Part shown: positions 8,025-16,882 of the stretch, one piece after another
Numbering within the stretch: the stretch's first letter is position 1
Layout: each line of letters opens with the position of its first letter
NCBI RefSeq assembly: GCF_007050985.1
Contig: NZ_VHSF01000001.1
Coordinates: forward strand, 248,001-312,000
Length of the DNA: 64,000 nt
Source: Christiangramia sabulilitoris
GTDB taxonomy: Bacteria; Bacteroidota; Bacteroidia; Flavobacteriales; Flavobacteriaceae
Direction of reading: 5' to 3'
Translations under genes and position numbers: made by a program
Notes under the pieces: model-generated
Told to the model about the DNA's origin: nothing
The model's input: the letters and a program-made list of their open reading frames with translations, nothing else
Databases searched by the model: none

Positions 8025-10595
8025 ATGCACCTACAATTTTTCAACTTAGCTGCTGGTATTTATAAAAGCCTGTTTATAGCTTTTGTATGCATTATTTTTT
8101 CATCTTCAGGTTTTGCCCAGGAAAATATTCCAGCGTACGATGAGTTAAGTGTAGAGCTAACGGTTCCCGATCTTGGCACCCTGGAGATGCCGATTGCTAT
8201 AAAAGGTCAGGACGCTTATTTGCCTGTCAGGGAATTATTCAATACTTTGAAGATAAAGAATGAAGAAACTGCAACTGGTTTTACAGGCTTTATAGTTCAT
8301 CAGGACTCCACATTTGTAATTAATATTACAGAAGAATTTATAATTTATAAAAATTCTGAATATAACCTGGAAAAGCGGGATTTTATTCAATCCCCCACAA
8401 CATTTTATTTAAAATCAAATTTGTTTGGAGAAGTATTTGGTTTAAATACTAATTTTTCCTTCCGGAGTCTGTCGGTTCAATTGCAAACCGATATAGAGTT
8501 ACCTGTGCTAAAAGAATTACGTCTGAAAAAAATTCGAAAAAATTTAAATAAAGTAAAAGGCCAGAAAAATCCGGATACTACGATCGCGAGAGAATATCCT
8601 TTTTTCAAAGGAGGAAGTTTGGATTGGGGGGTAGTAGCAACGCAACAAAGCAATTTTGAAAATGACAACAGGTTATCGCTGGGATTGGGAACCATGTTTC
8701 TTGGCGGGGAAACTAACCTTTTACTCAATTATTCCACAAGGGTTCCATTTAACACACGTAATCAGTTCTACCAATGGCGCTATATTGATCATGGCAGTCA
8801 ATTTTTTAAACAGGTAACCGCGGGTAGAATCTTTACCCGGGCCACCTCTTCCCTATTTGCCCCGGTTAGTGGAATCCAATTTAGCAATAGCCCATTTATA
8901 AACAGAAGATCATTTGGGACTTACACGCTGAGTGATTATACAGATCCAAGATGGACTGTAGAGCTATACATAAATAATATTCTGGTAGAATTTACCCAGG
9001 CCGATGCCTCAGGCTTCTATACTTTTGACGTGCCTCTTATGTATGGAAACACGGCGGTTCGATTAAAATTTTATGGTCCGTACGGGCAGGAACGTATCGA
9101 AGAACGTTTAATTAATATTCCATATAATTTTGTCCCAAAGAGAGAAGTTGAATATACTTTGAGTGCGGGAATTGTAGAAAACGATGATCTGGATAAATTC
9201 TCAAGACTTAATGTCAATTATGGACTAAGCAATGCTGTCACGATTGGTGGAGGAGTAGAATATCTTTCAGGAGTGACCAGTGGTGAAGTAATGCCTTTCG
9301 TAAACTCATCAATTCGGTTTGCATCTAATTTGCTATTTAGCGGAGAATACATGTATGGGGTTAAAAAAGAAGGTGTGTTAAGCTACAGAACCCCTGGAAA
9401 CTTACAGTTGGAACTTAATTATATTAACTATGATAAAGATCAAAAAGCCATAAATTTCAATTATCTGGAAGAACGAAAGATCAGCTTATCCACACCTATA
9501 CGTGCCAAAAATTTTTCACTGTTCAGTAGGTTTAGTGTAAATCAAATAATTATGCCTACTACTGAATTTACTACTGCGCAATTATTACTTTCTGGGACGG
9601 TAATGGGTATAAGCACTAATTTTACAACCTATGGTATATATAATGACCGAGTGAAAAGACCAACTGTATATTCCTCTATCTCCCAAAATTATAGGCTGCC
9701 AAATAAATTTTTATTCTCACCACAGGTGCAGTATGATTTTAGCCGAAATGAATTCAATAATATTATTCTTGAAGTAGAAAGACCTGTTTTTAAGCAAGGT
9801 TTCTTAAACCTTGCTTATGAGAGCAATCTTTTACGAAATGCCCACATTTTTGAAATTGGGTTCAGGTATGCTTTTAATTTTGCACAAACTTCATTGACCT
9901 CCAGACTTGGAAACAGGAATAACTCATTTGTTCAGTCGGCTCGTGGAAGTTTGATGTTAGACGATAATACAGGTTATATTCTTGCTAATAACCGTACTGC
10001 AATGTCCAAGGCAGCGTTGAATATAATTCCGTTCCTGGATTATAATTCAAATGGAATGCGGGATCCCATGGAACCGGCAATCCCGGGTATCCGCTTAAAA
10101 AATTCGGTTGGAAGACCTACCTATAATGAAGATGAAACAACACTGCGAATTACAGAGCTGCAACCTTATATAGATATTATTCTTGAGGTAGACCCTAATA
10201 GTCTCGACAATATAGCCTGGAAGGTGAAAAATGAAAAAATCAAAGTTCAAACCCTTCCAAATCAATTTCAGGAAATTGAAATTCCTGTCGAAGTTCTTGG
10301 CGAGGTTGCCGGAATGGTATATATGAGCGATGGGAAATCGAAAAGGGGAATTGGCCGGATAACAGTGAATATTCTTGATAAAAGTGGAGATCTAGTAAGG
10401 AAAATTTTAAGTGAAGGTGATGGATATTTTACATATCTAGGCCTGTCCCCGGGTAATTATATCGCTGAAATTGATCCGTTACAAATGAAAAAACTTGGTT
10501 ATTCGGCTACAGACCCCTTAGAGTTTAAAATTGAAATTGATAAATTCGGAGATATTGTTGATACACTCGAGTTCATCATTGAAAATGATCAATAA
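8025..10595 (+). CDS. Usher-like outer-membrane protein (FimD/PapC/TcfC-like)
   Basis: An 856-residue protein with a signal peptide to about residue 32. Residues 40-165 form a periplasmic N-terminal region with YLPVRELFNTL and FYLKSNLFGEVFG. Two beta-rich stretches at about 195-300 and 375-625 could form an outer-membrane barrel. Between them, 305-368 reads like the usher plug: RWTVELYINN, ASGFYTFDVPLMYGNTAVRL and YGPYGQE. The C-terminus has LDYNSNGMRDPMEP at 671-684 (an SdrD B-type turn) and a carboxypeptidase-regulatory-like fold at 755-820. This domain order suits divergent ushers. It is last in the operon and overlaps the convergent GreB-like gene by 7 bases. Confidence 0.75.
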   Translation: MHLQFFNLAAGIYKSLFIAFVCIIFSSSGFAQENIPAYDELSVELTVPDLGTLEMPIAIKGQDAYLPVRELFNTLKIKNEETATGFTGFIVHQDSTFVINITEEFIIYKNSEYNLEKRDFIQSPTTFYLKSNLFGEVFGLNTNFSFRSLSVQLQTDIELPVLKELRLKKIRKNLNKVKGQKNPDTTIAREYPFFKGGSLDWGVVATQQSNFENDNRLSLGLGTMFLGGETNLLLNYSTRVPFNTRNQFYQWRYIDHGSQFFKQVTAGRIFTRATSSLFAPVSGIQFSNSPFINRRSFGTYTLSDYTDPRWTVELYINNILVEFTQADASGFYTFDVPLMYGNTAVRLKFYGPYGQERIEERLINIPYNFVPKREVEYTLSAGIVENDDLDKFSRLNVNYGLSNAVTIGGGVEYLSGVTSGEVMPFVNSSIRFASNLLFSGEYMYGVKKEGVLSYRTPGNLQLELNYINYDKDQKAINFNYLEERKISLSTPIRAKNFSLFSRFSVNQIIMPTTEFTTAQLLLSGTVMGISTNFTTYGIYNDRVKRPTVYSSISQNYRLPNKFLFSPQVQYDFSRNEFNNIILEVERPVFKQGFLNLAYESNLLRNAHIFEIGFRYAFNFAQTSLTSRLGNRNNSFVQSARGSLMLDDNTGYILANNRTAMSKAALNIIPFLDYNSNGMRDPMEPAIPGIRLKNSVGRPTYNEDETTLRITELQPYIDIILEVDPNSLDNIAWKVKNEKIKVQTLPNQFQEIEIPVEVLGEVAGMVYMSDGKSKRGIGRITVNILDKSGDLVRKILSEGDGYFTYLGLSPGNYIAEIDPLQMKKLGYSATDPLEFKIEIDKFGDIVDTLEFIIENDQ

Positions 10596-11089
10596 GTAAT
10601 TTCCAGGACTCTCAGGTTTCTTATTTCAGTACCCAGTTTTAGTTCAACCAGATCGCCTTCCTTGCTCCCGGTGATCGCTTTTGCTATTGGGGCAATAAAG
10701 GCTATTTTTTTCTTTCTAATATCTGCTTCATCCACGCCCACAATTTGGAATTCCTGCAGCTGTCCCGAGTTCTCATTCTTCAGTTTAACATAGGCCCCAA
10801 ACCTTATTTCATCTTCAGGTTGCTCTTTAGGATCAAGTATCCTGGCTGTCTGCAATCTTTCAGCAAGAAGATTTATCTTTCCGTCTATTAAACTTTGAGC
10901 TCTTCTTTTTTCCGTATCATTTTCAGCCTGTACATTTGCTCTTTTTTCTTCCAAATCTTTCATTTCCCTTTTTAGCTCTGCAAGACCTTTTGGCGTAACA
11001 TAATTTGTAACACCTTCAGGCAACGCCGCTCTGGGTGGTATCAAAACCGGTTCTTCCTGATCATCCTCCTTTACGAATCCCCTACTCAT
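10589..11089 (-). CDS. GreA/GreB family transcription elongation factor
   Basis: A 166-residue cytoplasmic protein. After a 27-residue acidic and proline-containing head comes YVTPKGLAELKREMKDLEEKR, the start of the Gre N-terminal coiled coil, then a C-terminal FKBP-like domain with FGAYVKLKNE, the short strand FQIVGVDEAD and a final KEGDLVELKLGTE. Gre factors enter the RNA polymerase secondary channel and trigger cleavage of backtracked RNA. It is of GreB-like type, but the acidic tip residues cannot be verified by eye. The 3' end overlaps the usher gene on the other strand. Confidence 0.85.
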   Translation of the reverse strand: MSRGFVKEDDQEEPVLIPPRAALPEGVTNYVTPKGLAELKREMKDLEEKRANVQAENDTEKRRAQSLIDGKINLLAERLQTARILDPKEQPEDEIRFGAYVKLKNENSGQLQEFQIVGVDEADIRKKKIAFIAPIAKAITGSKEGDLVELKLGTEIRNLRVLEITY

Positions 11090-11225
11090 ATAATCTTTCC
11101 TATTATTGAGCTACCTATATTATTCAAATTGATGCTCCTGAGCAAATGTGTTATCTTAAATATTTCAGAAAGAAAATAAGTTGATAAAACTTAAGATTAA
11201 TTTTAAGCTATGAAATTGATTAGCA

Positions 11226-13037
11226 ATGACGCTTGAGATAATTATCCTGTTTGTAATAATCATTACGGTGATATTTTTATTTGCGCTGGAAGTCTTTCCC
11301 GTGGATAAGATCGCATTTTTTATTATGGTTAGTCTGCTCCTAACCAACATAATAAGTCCGGAAGAGGCTATTTCAGGGTTTTCCAGTCCTGCAACGATTA
11401 CGGTTCTTGCTCTAATGATCATTGCTATAGGTCTTGAATCTAACGGGGTTATTGACTGGCTTGCGAACGGACTTAAAAAATTGCGTGGTCTTCCCTTATT
11501 CCTTATGGTACCTGTATTCATGTTCATTGCCGGAGGAATTTCGGCATTTATCAATACCACCGCAGTTGTACTGGTATTTGTAAAGATCATTGATGAGCTA
11601 TCTGATAAATATGGTATCCCAAGCTCTAAATTATTACTTCCAATTTCTTTTGCCGGAATTATTGGGGGTAGTTGTACACTTATGGGAACATCTACCAACC
11701 TTATTGTCAACGCAGTGGCCGTTAAAAGAGGCGTGGAAAGATTTGGTTTTTTTGAATTTACCTGGTTGGGAGTCATTTTCCTGATCATTACCGTGGTTAC
11801 AGTTAGCATTCTCATAGGACTGTTACCAAAACAGAAAAAAACTGATATATCCAGCGAATATGACCTGGATGCATATATAACCAAGGGAATAGTTTCAAAA
11901 AATTCGGGACTAATAGGACAGAATATTGAGGATGTTTTTGGAAATGAAGCTGAAGATATCGATGTCATCAGGTTAAAAAGGAAAGGCTCAGTAAATGAAC
12001 ATCCGGGCAAATATACTACGCTTCAGGAAGGAGATCAATTGCTCTTAAGGTGCAGCATCTCACAATTACTTAAATTAAAAGATTCCGGCGATCTCACCAT
12101 AATTAAGAACCCAGACAGGTTCAAAACCAGTTCTTCAGTAGAAAAAACTGAAAATCTTGAAGACAATATTCAGTTATTGGAAATTCTGATGCTCCCTAAC
12201 TCCCCTTTAATAGGTAAAAGCATTAAAACTGTGGGCTGGTATGACCTGCATGGTGCTTCTCCCCTGGCGATAAGGAAAAGAAGAAGCCTCAGGAATCCCG
12301 GGCCAAGGATACTGGACCGTAAATCTGATGATATTGAGTTGAGAGTTGGTGACCGCCTGCTTGTTGAAGTTTCTCCGAATGATCTGCACGAGTTACAGCA
12401 AATGGATGATATCGCTATTCTTAGACAGCACGACGATATACGAATTGTCACTAAATCCAAACGAAACCTTTCTTTGGGGATTTTGTTACTGGTAATAGGA
12501 CTTTCTGCGTTCTCCATCTTTCCTATTCTAAAAAGCGCACTTATTGGTTGTTTCCTGATGATATTTTTAAAATGTATAGACCTGGGTAAAATGTATTCCC
12601 AGGTGAACTGGCAGATCATATTTCTGCTGGCAGGTATGATTCCCCTGGGTGTGGCGATGTCCAACTCGGGTGCCGATCAATGGATCTCAGATAATCTATT
12701 GCGTTTGTTCGATAATAAAAGTGATTTTATTGTTATCGGGGTTTTATTCCTGGTCACAATGTTCCTGAGTGGTTTTATATCCAACAATGCTACAGCAATT
12801 ATTATTGCACCAATTGCTATTACCATTGCGGCAAGCCTGAACCAGGATCCAAAACCATTTATTCTGGCTGTATTATTTGCTTCAAATTTCAGTTTTTTCA
12901 CACCTGTAGGATACCAGACCAATACCATTATCTACGGAATGGGAATCTATAAATTCAGGCATTTTTTTCTTATTGGAGGTATTCTTTCGGTCATACTCTG
13001 GATTACCGCCACCATACTCCTTACCGGCCAGTTATAA
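11226..13037 (+). CDS. SLC13-type transporter with RCK_C domains
   Basis: A 603-residue inner-membrane protein of the DASS/SLC13 permease superfamily. Transmembrane segments fill residues 1-200 and 415-603. In between lie two TrkA C-terminal (RCK_C) domains at roughly 205-290 and 295-395, recognisable from GQNIEDVF / EGDQLLLRCS and GKSIKTVGW / GDRLLVEVSPND. The permease halves carry the paired signatures AFINTTAVVLVFVK with GTSTNLIVNA and ISNNATAIIIAPI with GYQTNTIIYG. Members move sulfate, dicarboxylates or other anions with sodium; the substrate cannot be read here. The glycosyltransferase gene follows 23 bases later. Confidence 0.9.
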   Translation: MTLEIIILFVIIITVIFLFALEVFPVDKIAFFIMVSLLLTNIISPEEAISGFSSPATITVLALMIIAIGLESNGVIDWLANGLKKLRGLPLFLMVPVFMFIAGGISAFINTTAVVLVFVKIIDELSDKYGIPSSKLLLPISFAGIIGGSCTLMGTSTNLIVNAVAVKRGVERFGFFEFTWLGVIFLIITVVTVSILIGLLPKQKKTDISSEYDLDAYITKGIVSKNSGLIGQNIEDVFGNEAEDIDVIRLKRKGSVNEHPGKYTTLQEGDQLLLRCSISQLLKLKDSGDLTIIKNPDRFKTSSSVEKTENLEDNIQLLEILMLPNSPLIGKSIKTVGWYDLHGASPLAIRKRRSLRNPGPRILDRKSDDIELRVGDRLLVEVSPNDLHELQQMDDIAILRQHDDIRIVTKSKRNLSLGILLLVIGLSAFSIFPILKSALIGCFLMIFLKCIDLGKMYSQVNWQIIFLLAGMIPLGVAMSNSGADQWISDNLLRLFDNKSDFIVIGVLFLVTMFLSGFISNNATAIIIAPIAITIAASLNQDPKPFILAVLFASNFSFFTPVGYQTNTIIYGMGIYKFRHFFLIGGILSVILWITATILLTGQL

Positions 13038-13060
13038 TTACTATTTTTGAAAAAAAATCA

Positions 13061-14299
13061 ATGCCCAAGCTTCTTATCATTGGTTATGTATGGCCAGAAC
13101 CCAATTCTTCTGCAGCCGGTTCACGAATGTTGCAATTAATCGAATTCTTTATTCAGGAAAAATATAATATCACTTTTGCAACCACAGCAAGAACCACAGA
13201 TAACATGGTGAATCTGGAAACGTGGGGTGTGGAGATCGAAAATATCAAATTGAATGATCCCCAGTTTGATATTTTTTTAGAAGACCTGAAACCAGACGTT
13301 GTCCTGTTCGACCGGTTTATGATTGAAGAACAATTTGGCTGGAGAGTGGACCAGATTTGTCCCTACGCGATCAAGATTCTGGACACAGAAGATCTACATT
13401 TTTTGCGTAAGGCGCGGCATCAGGCTTATAAAGATATAATAGCTACTGAAAATATCTTAAAAAACTTAGATCTTACGAAAAGAGAAATTGCGGCCATCTA
13501 CCGCTGCGATCTGAGTTTGATCATTTCTGAACCTGAATTGGAATTATTGCAGGCAGAATTTGGGATCCCTGAAGCTATTCTTTTTTACCTGCCTTTTATG
13601 CTAAAGCCTGTCTCTGAAAAACAACAATCAGCTTTACCTGGATTCGAGGAGAGAAAGGATTTTATAAGTATTGGTAATTTTCTACATGAACCCAACTGGA
13701 ACGCTGTACTGTTCCTAAAAGAAAAAATATGGCCGGAACTCCGGAAGGAATTACCTGGTACGAAGATGAATATTTATGGAGCCTATCCCTCCCAGAAAGT
13801 TTTGAACCTGCACAATCCATCAGAAAATTTTATGGTTCACGGCTGGGCAGATAACTCTGCAGAGGTAATGAAACAGGCCAGGGTATGTCTGGCTCCTATA
13901 CAATTCGGGGCGGGACTTAAAGGAAAGCTGGTAGAAGCAATGCAAAATGGCACCCCATCTGTAACTACTATGCTTGGCAGTGAGGGTATAAGTAAATCTG
14001 GCGAATGGAATGGTTTTATTTCTGATGATGTTCCTCAATTCGTTCAGAAAGCTTATAATCTTTATTCTAACCAGCAACCATGGAATGAAAAACAAAAGAT
14101 TGGTTTTACCATTTTTAATACCCGATTCAATATTAAATTACATCAGCAGCGATTTCAAAGCTATTTGAATATCCTTAGAGAAAACCTTGAAAAACACAGG
14201 GAACATAATTTTACCGGGCAAATGCTAAAGTATCATTTTCATAAAAGCACCTATTTTATGAGCAGGTTTATAGAAGAAAAAAACCGCCATAAAAAATAG
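13061..14299 (+). CDS. Glycosyltransferase, GT-B fold
   Basis: A 412-residue cytoplasmic protein with two Rossmann-like halves. The N-terminal half opens KLLIIGYVWPEPNSSAAG, typical of donor-bound GT4-type enzymes. The C-terminal half has FISIGNFLHEPNW, an NIYGAYP strand, VHGWADN and the sugar-nucleotide-binding segment FGAGLKGKLVEAMQNGTPSV. It lies 23 bases after the SLC13 gene, so the two may be cotranscribed. No other polysaccharide genes are nearby, so the acceptor is unknown. Confidence 0.85.
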   Translation: MPKLLIIGYVWPEPNSSAAGSRMLQLIEFFIQEKYNITFATTARTTDNMVNLETWGVEIENIKLNDPQFDIFLEDLKPDVVLFDRFMIEEQFGWRVDQICPYAIKILDTEDLHFLRKARHQAYKDIIATENILKNLDLTKREIAAIYRCDLSLIISEPELELLQAEFGIPEAILFYLPFMLKPVSEKQQSALPGFEERKDFISIGNFLHEPNWNAVLFLKEKIWPELRKELPGTKMNIYGAYPSQKVLNLHNPSENFMVHGWADNSAEVMKQARVCLAPIQFGAGLKGKLVEAMQNGTPSVTTMLGSEGISKSGEWNGFISDDVPQFVQKAYNLYSNQQPWNEKQKIGFTIFNTRFNIKLHQQRFQSYLNILRENLEKHREHNFTGQMLKYHFHKSTYFMSRFIEEKNRHKK

Positions 14300-14334
14300 A
14301 AAACCGCCGGTTGAACAATTAACCAACGGTTTTC
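14299..14334. terminator. Convergent terminator between glycosyltransferase and aspartate kinase
   Basis: An imperfect hairpin (GAAAACCG..GGTT against AACC..CGGTTTTC) with a 7-base loop. The T run is stronger on the minus strand, so it may mainly serve the aspartate kinase gene. Confidence 0.6.
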
Positions 14335-14375
14335 ACTACACAAAAAACAATTTAATCAAACTTTGAACAAAATTT

Positions 14376-15710
14376 TCAGACCGATTCCTGAAACCGGTCG
14401 CTAAACAATTTTTCATTCAATTTTTTTAAAGTTTCTATTTTATTCCTGGTGTCCACCAGAAGGGAAATATTATTTTTACTACCCCCATAGGAGATCATCC
14501 TTACCGGAACATCCCGGAGAATTTCGAATAACCTGGAAGTACCGCGGTCTTCAATAAGCCCCTCTCCTACCACGCAAATTATACTATGATTGGCATCCAC
14601 GCTTATTTCGCCGTAATCTTCAAGTTCTTCCAGAATGCTATCCAAATTGGTACGGTCGTCTATTGTCAGGGAAATAGCTATCTCTGAGGTGGTGATCATA
14701 TCTATGGCAGTCTCATATTTATCGAAGATCTCGAAGATCTTTCTCAAGAATCCATGTGCCATAAGCATCCGGTTGGATTTAATCCTGATGGCCGTGATCT
14801 CATCCTTGGCAGAGATCGCTTTTAAACCTTTAGTTTCAACTTTAGCACTTATGCGTGTACCGGTAGTTTCAGGTGTAAACGTATTTTTAAGGTAAACCGG
14901 AATATTTTTACCAATGACCGGTGATATCGTCTGGGGATGCAGGATCTTGGCACCAAAATAGGCGAGCTCTGCTGCTTCTTCAAAACTTAATTCTGAAACC
15001 GGCCGGGTATTTTCTACGAACCTGGGATCGTTATTGTGTAATCCATTGATATCTGTCCAGATCTGGATTTCGGAAGCTTTGATTGCAGCACCAAGAATAG
15101 TAGCCGTGAAATCGCTTCCTCCCCGCTTCAGGGTATTAATTTCACCTTTACTATCGATACGAACAAATCCCTGGGTGATAAGAATATCCTGGGAATTTAG
15201 TTTTTTTAGATGATCATCTAATAATTGCCCAATTAGGCTAGTATCTGGATTTTCAAGATTATCTACCCGCATAAATTCCCTGGCATCCAGAAGATTATTC
15301 CCGATACCTTCAGCAGTAAGATATGAGCTAAAAATATAGGTAAGCAAGCTTTCTCCTGTAGTTACTATTTCAGCATCCAGTTGCTTATTCCATTCAGCAT
15401 TACAAAACTTTTCAAGAGTAGACATCCGGTATTTTATATGCTCTCTTACTCTTGCATTAACAGATTTTTCAGCAATAAGCTCGTCAATAAGCTGCAGGTG
15501 TTTAATTTCAATTTCATTAAACAGGCTGGAGCAATTTTTCCTGTTTTTGTTTCTTACAGATGTTGAGAGCTCTACCAGCATATTGGTGACCCCGGACATA
15601 GCAGATAAGACCAGTAATTTATCGCCATTCTGGTCTGTTACTATTTTCCGTACATTCCTGATACTTGCCGCAGAACCTACAGAAGTGCCTCCAAATTTTA
15701 ATACCCTCAT
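14376..15710 (-). CDS. lysC: Aspartate kinase
   Basis: A 444-residue monofunctional aspartokinase, catalysing ATP-dependent phosphorylation of aspartate, the first step to lysine, threonine, methionine and diaminopimelate. It starts MRVLKFGGTSVGS, the kinase signature; TTGES near 128-132 and RGGSDFTATILGAA at about 207-220 complete the active site. The C-terminal 150 residues carry two ACT modules for feedback control (for example ITTSEIAISLTID and PVRMISYGGSKNNISLLVD). No homoserine dehydrogenase is fused. It is divergently arranged with an ACT-domain regulator gene across a 100-base gap. Confidence 0.95.
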   Translation of the reverse strand: MRVLKFGGTSVGSAASIRNVRKIVTDQNGDKLLVLSAMSGVTNMLVELSTSVRNKNRKNCSSLFNEIEIKHLQLIDELIAEKSVNARVREHIKYRMSTLEKFCNAEWNKQLDAEIVTTGESLLTYIFSSYLTAEGIGNNLLDAREFMRVDNLENPDTSLIGQLLDDHLKKLNSQDILITQGFVRIDSKGEINTLKRGGSDFTATILGAAIKASEIQIWTDINGLHNNDPRFVENTRPVSELSFEEAAELAYFGAKILHPQTISPVIGKNIPVYLKNTFTPETTGTRISAKVETKGLKAISAKDEITAIRIKSNRMLMAHGFLRKIFEIFDKYETAIDMITTSEIAISLTIDDRTNLDSILEELEDYGEISVDANHSIICVVGEGLIEDRGTSRLFEILRDVPVRMISYGGSKNNISLLVDTRNKIETLKKLNEKLFSDRFQESV

Positions 15711-15779
15711 AGCCTGTAATTTCAGGCTGCATAGGTATTATTAAAAACATGTCTTCCAAAAATTATATTTCATTTTATA

Positions 15780-15787
15780 TACATTTG
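15780..15787 (+). promoter_or_regulatory. Putative -7 box for the ACT-domain gene
   Basis: TACATTTG fits TAnnTTTG and lies 24 bases before the ATG at 15811, within the 100-base divergent gap with lysC. No matching -33 element is evident. Confidence 0.4.
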
Positions 15788-15810
15788 TACAAAATGTTCA
15801 ATAATAAACA

Positions 15811-16455
15811 ATGAAGACAATTACTACCTGTGTGCATGATATAATTCGGCATCAACCATTTCTGGACGATGCAATAGCCCGGGATATAATCAACTTTAGC
15901 GGATTGGCTGCAGATATTCAGCCGCAGGTCGAGAAAGAAATGCGAAAACCCGTGAAGCAAGGTAGTATTATCATGGCCTTAAGAAGATATGCTCCCAGCC
16001 GAACGAAGGTAGATATGCAAAGTTTAAGGGAATTGGGGGATATTATCGTAAGATCAGGAATCACTGAATATACGTATCTCAACTCCCGAAGCATCATTTC
16101 TAACAAAGCCAGATTACTGGAAGCCGTTAAAGATCAGAGCGGGGTATATTTAAATTATTCCAGTAACTACCAGGAAAGCAATATTCTCGTCTCCTCCTCT
16201 CTTACAGACCTGGTTGAGAAATGCTTTAGGAATGAAGTACGGGTTTCTGTTAAAGAGGAATTATCATCAATTACCATTGCTCTTCCAAAGAATAGTTCCC
16301 AAACCGTGGGACTATACTTTTATATTTTTAAACTACTAGCTTATGAGGGTATACCGGTATTTGAAATGATTTCCACTTCAAATTATTTCGCCTTATTCCT
16401 GGAGAAAGAATTTATCAATAAAGCGTTTTTATTAATGAATGAAATCAAACGATAA
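15811..16455 (+). CDS. ACT-domain regulatory protein (COG2150-like)
   Basis: A 214-residue cytoplasmic protein. Residues 1-80 are helical and include HQPFLDDAIARDIINFSGLA and GSIIMALRRYAP, matching the helical N-terminal part of COG2150-type predicted amino-acid-metabolism regulators. Residues about 148-214 form an ACT-like fold: SITIALPKNSSQTVGLYFYI, YEGIPVFEMISTSNYFALFL and a final helix. That domain resembles the aspartokinase ACT modules encoded on the other side of the shared promoter. I infer an amino-acid-sensing partner or regulator of the aspartate pathway. There is no kinase domain. It meets the next minus-strand gene tail to tail with one base between stops. Confidence 0.72.
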   Translation: MKTITTCVHDIIRHQPFLDDAIARDIINFSGLAADIQPQVEKEMRKPVKQGSIIMALRRYAPSRTKVDMQSLRELGDIIVRSGITEYTYLNSRSIISNKARLLEAVKDQSGVYLNYSSNYQESNILVSSSLTDLVEKCFRNEVRVSVKEELSSITIALPKNSSQTVGLYFYIFKLLAYEGIPVFEMISTSNYFALFLEKEFINKAFLLMNEIKR

Positions 16456-16456
16456 C

Positions 16457-16609
16457 CTACCAGTATTCGTAATAAACCCCGGTCATGGCAACAAGGGTGA
16501 AAACCAGGACCAAAACGATGGCAATATAGATCACTTTATTATTTTCCCTGGCAGAGGTCTGCAGGAATTCCATGTCAGAAAATTTTTTTGGTTGGTTTTT
16601 GGTAGCCAT
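16457..16609 (-). CDS. Small single-pass membrane protein, 50 residues
   Basis: A 50-residue open frame: a polar, basic N-terminal half (MATKNQPKKFSDMEFLQTSA) and one transmembrane helix (VIYIAIVLVLVFTLVAMTGV) ending YYEYW. The charge distribution predicts the N-terminus inside. It ends one base from the ACT gene stop. I do not recognise the family. The clean topology and tight packing support a real gene. Confidence 0.6.
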   Translation of the reverse strand: MATKNQPKKFSDMEFLQTSARENNKVIYIAIVLVLVFTLVAMTGVYYEYW

Positions 16610-16746
16610 AATATTAGCGATTAGAACTAAAAGGGCGTTAATATACTAAAAATCAAATATCTAGATACTTATATATTTAAATTTATCATAATTAAGAATC
16701 AATTTATACAGGAACTTTCTAATTTCATCCCGTATAAATTGTAATT

Positions 16747-16878
16747 ATGAAAAGTATAATAAGGGCCATTTTAGCCGGCTGGGGCGCTAAAAAACTTGGC
16801 GGAGGCTGTGGATGTGTTGGTATCGTCGTAGTATTCATTATTCTTTGGATAATCCTGGGATATCTGGGCCTTGGCTAA
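16747..16878 (+). CDS. Tiny Gly/Cys-containing membrane peptide, 43 residues
   Basis: A 43-residue frame. A basic amphipathic head (MKSIIRAILAGWGAKKLG) is followed by GGCGCVG and a hydrophobic helix (IVVVFIILWIILGYLGLG). It stops 4 bases short of the convergent channel gene. Function unknown; membrane insertion is predicted from hydrophobicity. The A/T-rich upstream region gives no clear promoter. Confidence 0.5.
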   Translation: MKSIIRAILAGWGAKKLGGGCGCVGIVVVFIILWIILGYLGLG

Positions 16879-16882
16879 TGGA

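Noticed and set aside
11165-12010. 281-residue open frame on the minus strand
   Set aside because: Lies wholly within the SLC13 transporter gene in an antisense frame; the plus-strand protein has clear family motifs and the minus product has none.
16439-16624. 61-residue plus-strand frame
   Set aside because: Antisense to the better 50-residue membrane protein; product is not structured and overlaps the ACT gene end.
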